Below, one piece after another: positions 47,551 to 59,750 of a DNA stretch of 64,000 bases. The notes beneath the pieces are model-generated. The model had not been told where the DNA came from and ran no database searches. It saw nothing but the letters and a program-made list of their open reading frames with translations. Source of the DNA: Pithys albifrons albifrons (Eukaryota; Chordata; Aves; Passeriformes; Thamnophilidae); assembly GCF_047495875.1 (NCBI RefSeq), contig NC_092462.1:33612523-33676522 (forward strand), read 5' to 3'. A program made the position numbers and the translations under genes. Each line of letters begins with the position of its first letter. Position 1 is the first letter of the stretch.

Positions 47551-49222
47551 GTACTCATATTTATATCCAGTCTGAAATACATCCATATCAATTAACTACC
47601 TTGAGCTGACTGACAGTGGCTTCATCACATGACTGATTATGAGTATCTCCTGGATATATATGCCATGAGAAGCATGGCTATATTTTGCTATTATATTAGT
47701 GTACATTTTCCTACCTGTATCATAGAGTCCATCTTTCCGGACTTCAAGAATATACCTCATTTCAATGAAGGTCTTTTCATCACAGCAGCAGCTCACACTA
47801 TAGTCACCCTCAGTGAAATGGCTCCTAGAAAAAATTAAAACACTTTGCAGTCATCGCTGCTGTTCTTGTGTAACTCTGAAGCCTGGAAAGGATTTTAGTA
47901 TACCATGGCATAAGAGTCAGTGTAGAGATAAAAGTACAAAACCAATAATTTATTTAAATAGAATTTTTGTCCTTCAAAACTTTTAGAATCTGGGGAGGTG
48001 GATGCTGTTTTGCTGAAAATGGCACCAGAAGACTTGTCAGGTTATCCTTTTACTTGGATTCCTAATCCAACTAGAGAAGATTTAAACATAGTTTGAACAT
48101 GGCTCATTTTAGTTTGGAACTCTTATAAGTCATTCTTGTCTAAGGAAACTTGAACAAGTGTGCTCAGATCTTGTTCTTAGAGTTGGATGAAAAGCAAACA
48201 CAATTTTGCCTTCAGCTACCCTATCCATCCCATGAAACTATCAACAACAAGGTGAGAGGCTGAATAAGAATTCAAGTCCACTTCCAGAGTCTCTTTCCCT
48301 GAGCATCAACCTCCAACTCTTTGATGCTATACATAAGCCTAAGTATAGGCTAGCAACAGTGAACCTGTTTTGGTGGCTTATGACAAACTGAACAGCTTGG
48401 ATATGATTTTGGAATGGGAGCTTATTTTTGTAACTGTGCCTTCATTTCTATTTCACATCTACAGTGGCAGCACAGAATGATCCTTTGCATATGAAATCAT
48501 GTAATTTCAGTAAACCTACAATTTTTTATACAATCTTTCTGCTCAATGTCTACTTTAGTTTTGTTGTAACATTGTTATTGATTTCTAGGACTGGAAAGCT
48601 ATCAGTGGTTTTTCAGGGTTTTTGTGCTCTTTTTATCCCCAGAGGCCCACTGGGAACACTGTATTTTATCATCTACATTCTGTTCCATGTACTTGTATAT
48701 TTTATAGCTTTCTATAGAGAATTACTTTCTGCACTTAGGGGAAGAGATAGGTCAGATGCACTTCAGCCAAAAAAAAAAGCTTGGAAAAACACTTTTTGTA
48801 GGGTCAGAAAAGAAAACATTGTAATCAGCAGACTACTGCTGCTGCTGTACATCTGGCCTTTGACAGAATTCTTGCAGCATCCAATTGAAACCTCTGTGTC
48901 CTAAAATATTTATTCTCCCCACTGATGCTTTTTTCAGTCTAACTATTGGAATTTGCTTTTTTGTGTGTGTTTTTTACTAAAAATGTAATAAAATTGGTAT
49001 TTAATGCTTTAATATAAAGCACATTCAAACTTACACTTTGAAAGTTTAAAGCTAAATAGTCTTAAATACCTCATATTTAGGAGTTAGATCCATATCAGTA
49101 AACTTGATTCAGAATTATGTAAACTGTGATCGTTAAAAAGCCAACATCACAGGCAAGGGGATCAGGAGCAGAACTATGCAAATGTAGCTAAAATGCTAAT
49201 GTAATAGAGCTGAGACACTTTT
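47551..49222. other. Unique stretch containing one long open frame
   Basis: It starts just after the LTR duplication. Apart from the 48434-48904 frame described separately, nothing is recognised. Confidence 0.5.
48464..48904 (+). other. Open frame with splice- and poly(A)-like signals, unknown
   Basis: The frame is open from 48434 to the stop at 48904. A TTTCTATTTCACATCTACAG acceptor-like tract ends at 48464. The first in-frame ATG is at 48491 (137 codons). The translation has two or three hydrophobic segments (IFYTIFLLNVYFSFVVTLLL; LYFIIYILFHVLVYFIAFY) and a basic stretch (RGRDRSDALQPKKKAWK). An AATAAA lies about 85 bases after the stop. I recognise no family. Hydrophobic frames of this size can arise by chance in AT-rich DNA, so this is a weak candidate for a terminal exon of an unknown membrane protein or lncRNA. 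Confidence 0.2.
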
Positions 49223-49330
49223 AATCATAGAATCATAGAATGGCTTGGGTTGGAAAGGACCTCAATGATCATCTAGTTCCAGTCCCACTGATGTGGACAG
49301 AGACAGCTTCCACTAGATTAAGGGACTGCT
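49223..49330 (-). mobile_element. CR1 LINE 3'-end fragment
   Basis: The plus strand reads AATCATAGAATCATAGAATG and then TTGGGTTGGAAAGGACCTCA, the reverse of a well kept CR1 3' terminus. It extends only about 100 bases. Confidence 0.93.
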
Positions 49331-51147
49331 GGACCCTTCATTTCAACTAGAACATCTCTAAGAGTGTGATGTGACCCTGCAGCTGCTGTAATAAATCATC
49401 AATTAAAATTAATGAGCTATGAGGACATTTTAGTTATATTTGCATTTATCAGCATAAAAGATCTTTTCAATAATTTGTGTTCATAGCAAAAACACTATTA
49501 CATTATTCACCTGCTATTATATAGATTTAGTTTTGCATCAACCTTCAAAATTCTTATAAGTAGAAGGAGGTGTTCAAATTGTCATCATCATAAATAAATA
49601 TAGCACCCAACGGAAAACTGGCAGTAAGGCTGAAGTATGACATAATTATTTCAAGCAAACTCTTAGAAAGAACCAAAATACATTCTTCTCTGAAGGTTAT
49701 TCCTGTTTTCAAAACAAACAAACAACAAACAAACAAAACTAACAAAAACTTACCTGATTTGAATGTAACTTTGGAACCTTTCTGGACAAGATAAGTCATC
49801 ACGATTATTTTATCTGGAACCTTCCCTTCACTATACAAGCTTTCAGAATGTTGTCAAAGTTCATAGCTCACAGAAATAGGACATAGCAGGACTTCTATTA
49901 ACATATCCAGCAGAGAGTAAATTGAGTGACCCAGGTACCATCACAGGGAGAGACTGTAAAATGTTTTCTCATTCTCTGTATTTTCATAGACAAAAAATAA
50001 TAAAATGTGCTATCTCTCTCAGTCATCTTCATCTTTCCTGAGGAAAAAGGTATCTATTGATGACAACTATCTATTGACATTTATACTTCCTTGGAGGGAG
50101 GGAAGAAGAGTTAGTGACTAAACTGTCATTCCATCCTAATCTCCAGCTTTATGTTAATTGACCTTTTCTGTGGTACTGTTGTCCTGGTAAAACTGATATT
50201 GGAATCCCTGATGTTACCCCCTTCCCTTTCTGTTTCTCCTTTATTTTATTTTCCTACAAAATGTCAGCAATCTCTGAGTTTTGTTTTACTTTTGAAAATG
50301 GAAAAAAAAGATCATGAATAGAAAAACTCTCAGTTATACAGTTTTGCACATGTGCAAGATGTTATAACTGTAACTTCTGGAGCCACTCTTCTCTAGTCAG
50401 GAGATGCAGAACAATGTCTCTTGTCACATATGTAGTTACTTGTATGTCCTTTTTTTTTCTCTCTGATGGGTTCATTTATTTTCCACAAATAAGAGAATAT
50501 TTATATAGTGACATGAAAATTGTCACACAGAATAGCTGACAAGGAGCCTTAGCACATAAGTTAACATTAATGTAGACAATATTCAGACTGCTAGAAAAAT
50601 AATAAATTTTATTTGTTTAATTTAATTTCATCTACTTCTGTCTACAATAGGGACATGAGACATTTTTGATAACTGAACTTCTCTGTAAACCATTTTCATC
50701 AATGACTGGCCTCCCAAATTATGCACTACTAGTTACCTCTGAGAATCCCATTTCAAGCTCTGACCATGCCTAAATTATTTAAAATTAAATTGAGACATGC
50801 TCTAGAAGACTAAGACCTATTAAACTGGCAAAACATTGTAAATATACTCTCATTCTCAGCTTATTCATACTGTCGTCAGTAGACTTCTTAAGTGTGGATG
50901 ATAAAATTTAGACTTTACATGGCGTTTGGCTGTAGTCAGGTCTTTGGTCTGATGGGCATGGGCTTCATTATCCTTTTCTCATAATTCATAATGTCATAAG
51001 TTACATATCTATTTATGTGTTTGGAAAAGCTTTAAATAATCATAAAATCCCCTCTTAAATCTCACAAATGTCTGCAAATACAAACTAGAGTGTGATAATT
51101 ATGCTTAATGGGATATTTTGAAGAAAGAAATGAGAAATTAATAATAT
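49331..51147. other. Unique AT-rich stretch
   Basis: No mobile element is recognised. An A/C-rich simple tract (AAACAAACAAACAACAAAC) is at 49712-49750. Nothing else is supported. Confidence 0.5.
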
Positions 51148-51725
51148 AGATTCGTAGAATATCCTGAATTACAAAAGTCTCATACTGAGCTGCAACTCTT
51201 GGCCCTGTGCAGGACAGCTCCAAGAATCACACCATGTGCTTGAGAGCATTGTTCAAACACTTCTTGAACTTTGTCAGGCTTGGTCCTGTGGTGACTTCCC
51301 TGGGAAGCCTGTTCCAGTGCTCAACCACCCTCTGGGTGAAGAACTTCTTTCTAATATCCAACTCAAACCTCCCCTGACACAACTTCAGGCCATTCCCACA
51401 GATTCTGTCACTGTTCACCACAAAGAAGAGATCAGTGTCTATTCCTCCTCTTCCTCTCACAAGGAAGTTGCAACTGCAATGAGGTCAGTCTCCTCTCTTC
51501 TCCAGGCAGAACAGACCAAGTGACCTCAGTCACTCCTTGTATGGGTTTCCCTCTAGCCCCTTTATAATCTTTGTAACCATCCTTTGGACCCTTTCTAATA
51601 GCTTCATGTCTTTCTTACACTGTAGCACCCAAAACTGCACACAGCACTCATGGTGAGGCCTCAGCAGTGCAGAATAGAGTGGGACAATCCCCTCCCTTCA
51701 CCAGCTGGTGATGCTGTGACTTATG
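51148..51725 (-). mobile_element. CR1 LINE fragment, 3' region and RT C-terminus
   Basis: The plus strand shows the antisense CR1 order: a degraded tail near 51150, CCTGTTCCAGTGCTCAACCA near 51309, CTCCTCTTCCTCTCACAAGG near 51446, and CTCATGGTGAGGCCTCAGCA near 51647. The extreme 3' end is poorly kept. It matches the same part of CR1 as the 15376-15783 segment. Confidence 0.9.
51227..51460 (-). pseudogene. CR1 ORF2 C-terminal relic
   Basis: The minus-strand frame carries NGLKLCQGRFELDIRKKFFT and RVVEHWNRLPREVTTGPSL, the characteristic last part of CR1 ORF2 (LDIRKNFFTERVVRHWNRLPREV-type). The frame is intact here for 77 codons, but the catalytic domains are missing. Confidence 0.8.
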
Positions 51726-54700
51726 CATCCTAGAAATAAGTATTGTATTTTTGTAAGGAAGATCTCATGAAATTAGCTCGAATATAAGATGAGGAGACTC
51801 TAGTGGACAGAGCACCGCAGTGAATTATATAAATAGAAATACTGGTTTAGGTCTGCTTGGGAATTTCTGTTTTGAATATCACTATGTGTTACAGAAGATG
51901 AACAAATTTGATGAGGCAGGTGGTAAAAACAACTGTGACATTTTAAAAGATTGTCTTCCAGAAATCTATCCATAGCTTGTCACTCTGTTATTACCTGATT
52001 TTAAGGGCAGTGGTGTTAGTATGAACAGACACTAAAAGTGTTTTGAAGCAACTTGGCCAACTATGCATGATAGCAGGTTTATAAACCTTCTTCCAGCTTA
52101 CTGGAGGTGCCAAAACCTCCAAATGAGGGCCAACCCAAACAAACTGTAGGAAGTTAGCATATTTAATCAGCTCAGGAAGTTAAGTGATATATCAGTTTTT
52201 TCTCTGTTAAAAGAATTTCAATGACAAATTAAGATGAAAATGTGATTAAAATTTTGATCAAGAACCACCTTTTTGAGAGTTTTTTCTGAATTGTGAGGAA
52301 ATTCTACCCCTTTTAAAACACCTAAGAAATTTACCCTGACTTTACTCACAGAATTCCTTTTAATATCAAAGACAGGAGGAAGAAGGAAAGCACAAATGCA
52401 AAATATGTTTCATGGACAAAAGAGTATGGGATAATTTTCATTGTTTATTATTCTTAATTATAAAATACTCTTTGTTCCCAGTTAGTCAACTTTCAAAATT
52501 TTATTTTTTATGAACATATTTCCTATATAAATCTGCATGATTTCCTCTATTCTCTTTGCATTCTGCTATAAACAATTTTTGGTGTTATATTTTCCCCTTG
52601 GCTTATTTATGAAAGTTTTATACTGAAATTAATTTCAATCACTTAAAAATTTATTCTGTTTCTGGCATTGTAGCGGCATGGAAAGAAATACTGGGTTTGG
52701 ATTTAGCATAGGGATAAACTATTAAACTCAGCAAGCTACTTGTAATATGCCATAAAATTTTTTTTCAAGAAGCAGTCTGAAGGAAAATGTGATTTCATAC
52801 CTTAATTTGTCATTTCAACCAGAAAATTTTAATCACTGAACAAGGGCCCTAATGCTGTAACATAGGTAGTACAAGTTGCATGTAAGTATGATGATTCTAT
52901 GGCTAAGAAACATTTTTAAAAAAACATAACTTTTGAAACATTGTATATTATCTCTTCTTTGCTCTTATTTTATTTCTCCTATTGCATGTTCCTAATACTT
53001 TGCTTCATTCTGCAGGGAAAACAGAGTTATTGTCTTAAGAGTAGGTAATACAGACTGTAATAAGACTGAGTAGAGGTGTAAGAAAATTAAAAGATCAGAT
53101 TAAGCATTCCAACATGCAGATACTTGTTAGCACCTTAAATTTTTCTGTTACTTCTGAAAAAGAGGACTAAATCTTTAGAAAGAGGAATTGTCCACTATAT
53201 GTTTCTTCCAGTCATTTTGTAGTGACCATGAGTGCAACTTGCTGGAGTTTGCTCAAGTCCTAGCTCAAGTTCATACAAGAAATTAAATTTGAATAATCAA
53301 ATACATATTCAGCTACACATTTATGAAACTAATCATTTAATTATCTATGTAATCTACAAAAAACCTAATATATTATAAAGTAATATATATACAATTTACA
53401 CACACATGAAATAGCTAATGTATTACTACGGATAGAGAGAGTTTGGATTCAAATGAAGTGGTAATAACACCAGTGTGAAACCTGCTGCAGTCTGTTATTC
53501 TGCTCTTTGGGAAGGGATTTCTTTGTTTATTATTCCACATACATATCGCCTTTGTGAAGAAATTTTACAGCTTTTTTGGTGCATTTTCATCCTTGAGTTT
53601 AGAAGCATTTTTACAACAATTCAGGAAAAAAATCTTTGGTACTTAACATTATCTCCTAGACTAAAATTTACATTATAATTTCTTTCAAACTATAATCTAT
53701 ACTTGCTATGCTGCCCATTGATCTGTCTAATATTTTCCAAATCATCTGTTAACATATAAAAATGTAGAAAACAACATAGATGTTCAAACTCCATGCAGTA
53801 CTGGTTATGAGCAGTTTGTAGGGCTCTCTAAATCTTGAGGGTTCATCCATACTGTCGTGTTTGATGGTCACTGAGAGGATTTCATACTTTTTAGTCCCTA
53901 TACATTCTGAACTTTATTGTACCCTAAGACAATCAATCCTGCAATTTGACTTTGTGTTATATGAAAAAATACTTACATTTGTTTTTACTTTACTGCTTGT
54001 TTCATATGGTTTATCATCCAAAATTGCATTGCTATTTTCCTTACTTATTGCATGATTCATGCACTTTTGGGAATAAGACTTAAGTGGGAGACAAATTAGA
54101 GGCTTTAAATGAGGAGCATAATAGTTTTTTTCCTATTTTTATAAAGTTTTGCATATAGCAAAAATAGTATTTTATCTTCAAGATGAGAGACATTGTTTGT
54201 TTGTTATCAAGCTCATAGAGAATGCAGCCTACAATTTTTAGATAATTGTTCCTATCTATAAGAAAATTGATTTCTGATAAATATTACTTGTGTCAGATAT
54301 TTTAGAAAAATAATGTTTGAATTCCTAGGTGTTGGGGCAAATATTATCAACACATTATTACTTGGACCTCTTTCTATAATTTTGCTTTTCAAAAGAATAA
54401 GCCAGCTTCAACTGTATTTATATCACCATAAAAGTGACACATACGTACAACTTGTAACCATTAGCTAGAGTCCTTGTTTACTATATCCACCTCAACATGT
54501 TAAATTAAAAGTATTGGGCAATATTCTGGGCTACCATAAGTCTTCAAAGTATTTTTTTCCCTGAGACAGTGCCTGTTAAAATAACATATAAAAACATTTA
54601 CAAGATGATAAACAAATTACCATTAAAATGAAAATATTCATTTTCAGCCTCCACTGACAAGTATCCTTGGACTTAAACATTTAACGTAACTAACAATAAA

Positions 54701-55611
54701 GTTTTGCTGGCCATAGCACCAGTGCAATACATTACATATGATCTTGGGCTAACAGAATTGTCTGTTAAAACAAACAAATAAATATTGGTTTCTTTTTTTT
54801 CTATATATACTCATGTTTGAGGGTGGGTCACAAACCAAAGGATGATACAAATATTCATCTGAAGTGGTTTTATGCATGGATGAGTGAATGTATTTGTTTA
54901 CACACACAAGTAAACTTGTCAATTTCTGTATAAAAATGTGGATGCTTGTGCCATTATTATAATGAACTCATATATTTTTAAAGCATACACACAGATTTAA
55001 AGTAAGAAATAGAAATATTTCATCCTGAGGCAGCTCACTATCACAAATATTCTTTTATTACCCCAGGTGAAATATTCTTTTGTCACAGAGAATACTGTTT
55101 CTTTGTAGTTGAAAATTATGTTTCTTTATAAGGAATGTAACTTCACTTTTACAAGGTACAGAACAATCTGAATGCAGTTGAGAATATCCTCACCACTCCT
55201 TCCCCACTTTGAGCACCCCCACAACACCCAAGCAAAACAGAAACCTGTCATTAAATAAGCACTCAGTAAAACTAAATAAAATGAAAGTGTAATGTCTGCC
55301 ATGGGATGAAAGAGGCAGTGTAATGGTAGTTAAAGGATAAGATGTTTAAGCCTGGGGATAAAGTGAAGTGCAGTGGTGTCATTCCTTGAATAAAAATAAA
55401 CTAATATTTCTGTTATACAACCATAGCTGCAAGGTTTTTAGAAGCAGGTAAGAATAAATCAGTTTTTATGTGCCATCCAAGGTCTTATATCATAGTCTTT
55501 GGCTGATATTTTCTTTGGATTAGAAGCACTTTTGCTCAAGTGCTGTTAGCTATTCCAAATGTATGCTTTACTTTTCTAATCAAGAAATATGATTTGTGAA
55601 CTCTGTGACTC
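51726..55611. other. Unique AT-rich stretch
   Basis: No repeat or gene is recognised. A few AT-rich simple patches (for example near 53370-53400) and short domain-free frames are present. Confidence 0.5.
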
Positions 55612-55663
55612 GTTTTTTTTTGGGTTTGTTTTGTTTTGTTTTGTTTTTTAATTTGGTTGGGTT
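55612..55663 (+). repeat. T/G-rich simple tract
   Basis: T8 then GGG, (TTTTG)-like steps, and GGTTGGG. It is of the same type as the tracts at 5701, 8555, 17317 and 34041. Confidence 0.85.
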
Positions 55664-58600
55664 TTAATTCATACAAGATCTGAAACCGCAAACAATGATC
55701 TATCTTAACCTCTGTAGCTTCCCTTCCTGAATGAAAGCATTAATCCTACTCTTGTATAACTGCCAAACAACCAATATTTTGCATTCTCTCCAACTATATT
55801 ATTACCTTTTCAGAAAGTAATAAGAATTAGGAAAACCATTGTGTCACAAAGAAAGCTACTTTAATGTTACAGGTCTTATATGTGAAAGCTCAGATATTGC
55901 TGTGCTACTGATTTCCTGAGCTATCTGGAACATGTTGATGGAGACAGTATCATATTTATAAGTTTCCACAAGCAACCAGCAACTGTTTCAGCCTTAGAGC
56001 ACGATGCCGATCGCTACATTTTACAGCAGTTGCAATACTCCCTTCCCAGACTGCCAGAGAAAATGGAAAAAAAACCACCATGCCATTTTGTAAAGTGAAC
56101 TGAGCCAAAAGAAACTTTCCTTGGAAATTACTCTTTCACTAAAAGCAACTTGAATACACTTAGATATTTCTCCTGAGTGAGCACAAAAGATGGGTCAGAC
56201 CTTGTGAGACAGGTAACTGTTCTTCCACTATCTCCAAACATTCACCATTTTATCTGCTTTGACCTTTTCTAGACGAAGAGGTGCTTTTCATTAAGTCTAA
56301 AGTAATGATCCTCTACTTTTATATGTTTTTTCAAGTTAAGTGTTAGTAAAACAGGTGAAAGGACTGCATGTGTAGCCACGTAGAATGCTTTTAATCTATG
56401 CTTGTGCCATTAACACTCTTATGCTGTCATAATAGGCTCCACCAAAGCTGCCTCAAATGCATGAATTTGAATAAGGGAAGGAAATCTAGGATGAGAAAGG
56501 CAATGTTTAGTCATGATGAATGCATTCTATTTTCTAGACATGTTTTAATTTTATTTTACAGAGTGAAATATTATAGTACAAACTGTTAGGCATCGTGCTG
56601 AGAGAGAGAGCATCATGTTCCATGAAGAAAATGATAAGGGAAATTTGCAAGAAGAAAATAATATGTCAAAGTGAAATACTTTTTTTTTCTTTTCAAAGTG
56701 ATACTTATTTTAAATAATTTTATTTTAGTAAGGACATTAGCTGTAGAAAGGAAAAATTATGACTGTCTGTTAATCAACAAGAGCTGGAAGCACAATTTTA
56801 ATGCCTATAACAAATGATATTAGAGAAAACTAAAAATCTCTATGATCCAGCAGTAATACTATACAACATTCAAGTGTCATGTACCTACTTTAAAAAGGCA
56901 AGAAACTGTAATTTATCAGAATACTTCCACTATTAAAATGTAAATTATGCATTGACAACATATTTAAAAGCTCTTATTGTTTCTGCTTAGGAAATAACTG
57001 ATTATGTTTACACTATTGAAGGGGAGATTTGCCGAATCACTGTCTACAATTTTCTTTAAGAATTGAGCTAAGTAAAACATAGTAGCAGTATTTTATAAAA
57101 TCTAATGATAGGCTCACATTGAAATTTGTGAACAAGGTTAGAGCTTATTTTTTTCTCCCCATTTATTAGTGTTGTTATTGTTATGATAAAAATTTTCCTT
57201 CTAAATTATTATGCAGCAGTCTAAAATTGTGTAGAAGTGTAAACTGTAGTTCTGTTTTTATGGTAATGCTTTAATTGTCCTCAGGATTTTACACTTGCCT
57301 AATTGCAGAGAAAAAAAATGTGGACAGGCTAAAAGACAATGTACTAAGTTGGATCAGCTAGGTGCAAATCTATTTACAGCCATTGTCTTTGAATCCAATT
57401 CACAGACAACATACATATTCTTTTTTGCTTAATCAAGTAGAGTACCTCCAATTTAAATTTCATTAATTCCACCAAACCTCCAGGAACAGTTGGTCCAAGA
57501 AGAAGCAGAAAACAAAAGTGAACTAGTCCAAGTTATTTCAGTTTCATTCACTTGATTTTCTATAATTAAGAATTACAGCTCTTTAAACACTATTAATTAA
57601 GATTAGGATGTGATCTGCATTTCATATTTGAATTTTGAAACAACAGCATACATTTTACAAGTTTATAAACATTGCAGAAATTCTACAAGGCTGTAGAGGA
57701 GACTGGAGACTTTGGCTGTTCAAATATGCAGGTGAGTAAGTGAAAGGTACTATTTGGGCAACACTTGCAATTTTCCCATTGTTGTCAGGAATAAGAGCAG
57801 AGAACAGCTATACTCCAGAAAATCCTCCCTCAGAGAAAGAAAATTAATAAAATAGTAAAACCCCAGACAAACTCAATAGAATGTTTAACAAAATTGACAA
57901 AAAATTGATTATACAATATTATGAATTTTATATGAAAATGACATAGTCACAAACAGAATGTGTAAAGTGGAAAATGTACCCCTTGGCTGCCCTATTCCAG
58001 ACCTCTTGATGGTACAGGAAAGCAGAGCAATCACAAAGAGATTCCCCTATTCACCCAACTTGTGTACAATTGCATTCGCATTGTCTGCTACCAGCAATTT
58101 ACTCTCTTTTGCCTCAAGGAAATTAGAGCACCTTGACTCCTAGATAGTCACCAACTCTCATTCAGGGTTATGGGGAAAAATGATGAGCTTCTCCTCTTTA
58201 TTATTTTCTTCTACTCCCTGACTCCTTTTCTTTTGCTTGGTTGTTTACAGCTTCTTTAGCACCAAAGTCATCCAACCAAAAAGCATTTTCTGATCTACAA
58301 GATACAAAACATATTGCTGAGACAGATTTATAATATTTACTTGTTTTAGGGAATTATTCTTTCTACAAAAGTTAAAGCATACTCTCATGTCCCTCTTATT
58401 ATCAATCAACTCTATCTTAATATGCAATGAAATGCAATCCTTTGAAATATTTTTATTTTTCCAATAAATATTATCTGCAACAGCTTTAACAGCAATGACA
58501 ATTCAGTTTTTATTTTTCTCTATTTCTTATTTTTTATAACTGTACTCAGTCATTTTACATGGAGTTTGTTCCATGAAGTAACTGAAATTTTCTATCTTTT

Positions 58601-59469
58601 GTCATTCTGTAGAAACAAGGAAAGAGGCAAAGCATGCCAAACATCTACAACTCTATGTAATGTAGGGAGCCACTTTTAGGAATACATCAAACAAAATTTA
58701 AAAAGAGAATTTAGTTTATGAATTTATAGCAAGGTTACTTTTCTGAGTCTAGATGGTGTTAGTTTTTATCTATCTAGATTAGTATTGGTTTGTTCAGTTG
58801 GCTAACATTTCTTTAGCTGGTTTTTCTTTATGGGTTTGGGTTGTTGTATTGGTGTTTTTTCAACAGTGAAATTACCTTCTTGCCTGAGATTATGAGCTTT
58901 ACAAAATGCTCTTTTTTTCTGAGTATTTCCATCAGCATCAGGTACTGCTATCAACTGCTTCTATATAATGGGTTTAATCAGTAAGAAGAGAAGCTGCAAG
59001 AGCACAAAACAAGCAAAGCACTCAAAACTGTGAAGGACATGTAGGAAGGGAATTACCACTATTGCATTTGATAACAGACTTACAAAGTAGCATGAGAAAG
59101 GATGTAAGAGCAAGCCAAAAAAAAAATTGTACAGTATTAATCCTCCATGAGAAAACCCTTCCAGACATCTAAATTTTAGTTCTCAGATACATGTCCTAGA
59201 AAATATTTCCAGTAAGGAGGAGAATTTCAATGCTAGTGTATGCAAAACTACCACAGTGAAATCACAGTTACTGTAGCCAAAAGCAAAAATGAATTTGAAT
59301 CATTTAACTAACTTCATTTTATTAATAAAACGTAGCCTCCCAGTAATGCAAATAGAGCTTTGTTCAATCAGTAAAAGGTATGCTAATGTGATTTTAAGGC
59401 AATTGAAGAATTAAATAAAAAGAAAGCAGTAAAAATACATCAAGTATCCACCAGGAAACAGACAGCGTT
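55664..59469. other. Unique stretch with a possible conserved element
   Basis: No mobile element is recognised. The part at 57290-57620 holds several TTAATTAAG/CATTAATT sites and little simple sequence, and could be a conserved enhancer. No coding frame is supported. Confidence 0.45.
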
Positions 59470-59750
59470 TCAATGTCTAGTAGGCAACTCTACTTGCTCA
59501 CTCGACCATCTTTGCTAAAATCTATATGTCAGTGTTCCCAATCATATGTCTATCTGTGCCTTAAGGAGAGGATGGCTCCAAAAGAGCCCTTTGGAAGGGC
59601 CATTCATGTCACTAGGGAGCTGCAGAATGTCTTCAGGGAAGGAAATGTTTCTGAGCTGGTAAACAAGATCCAGGCTGAAGGCTGGAGCTCATACGGAGGC
59701 TAAGAAGCAGCAGAGAGGATGACTCTGGCAGCAAGACTATAAACACAGAG
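59470..59750 (+). other. Exon-like block with strong donor signal
   Basis: A balanced-composition open frame (59473-59703) includes EPFGRAIHVTRELQNVFREG and ends at a TAA. About 50 bases later ACACAGAG is followed by GTAAGA at 59751, a strong donor match. The upstream acceptor is poor. I do not recognise the protein. It may be a non-coding exon, a 5' UTR with an upstream frame, or chance. Confidence 0.2.
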
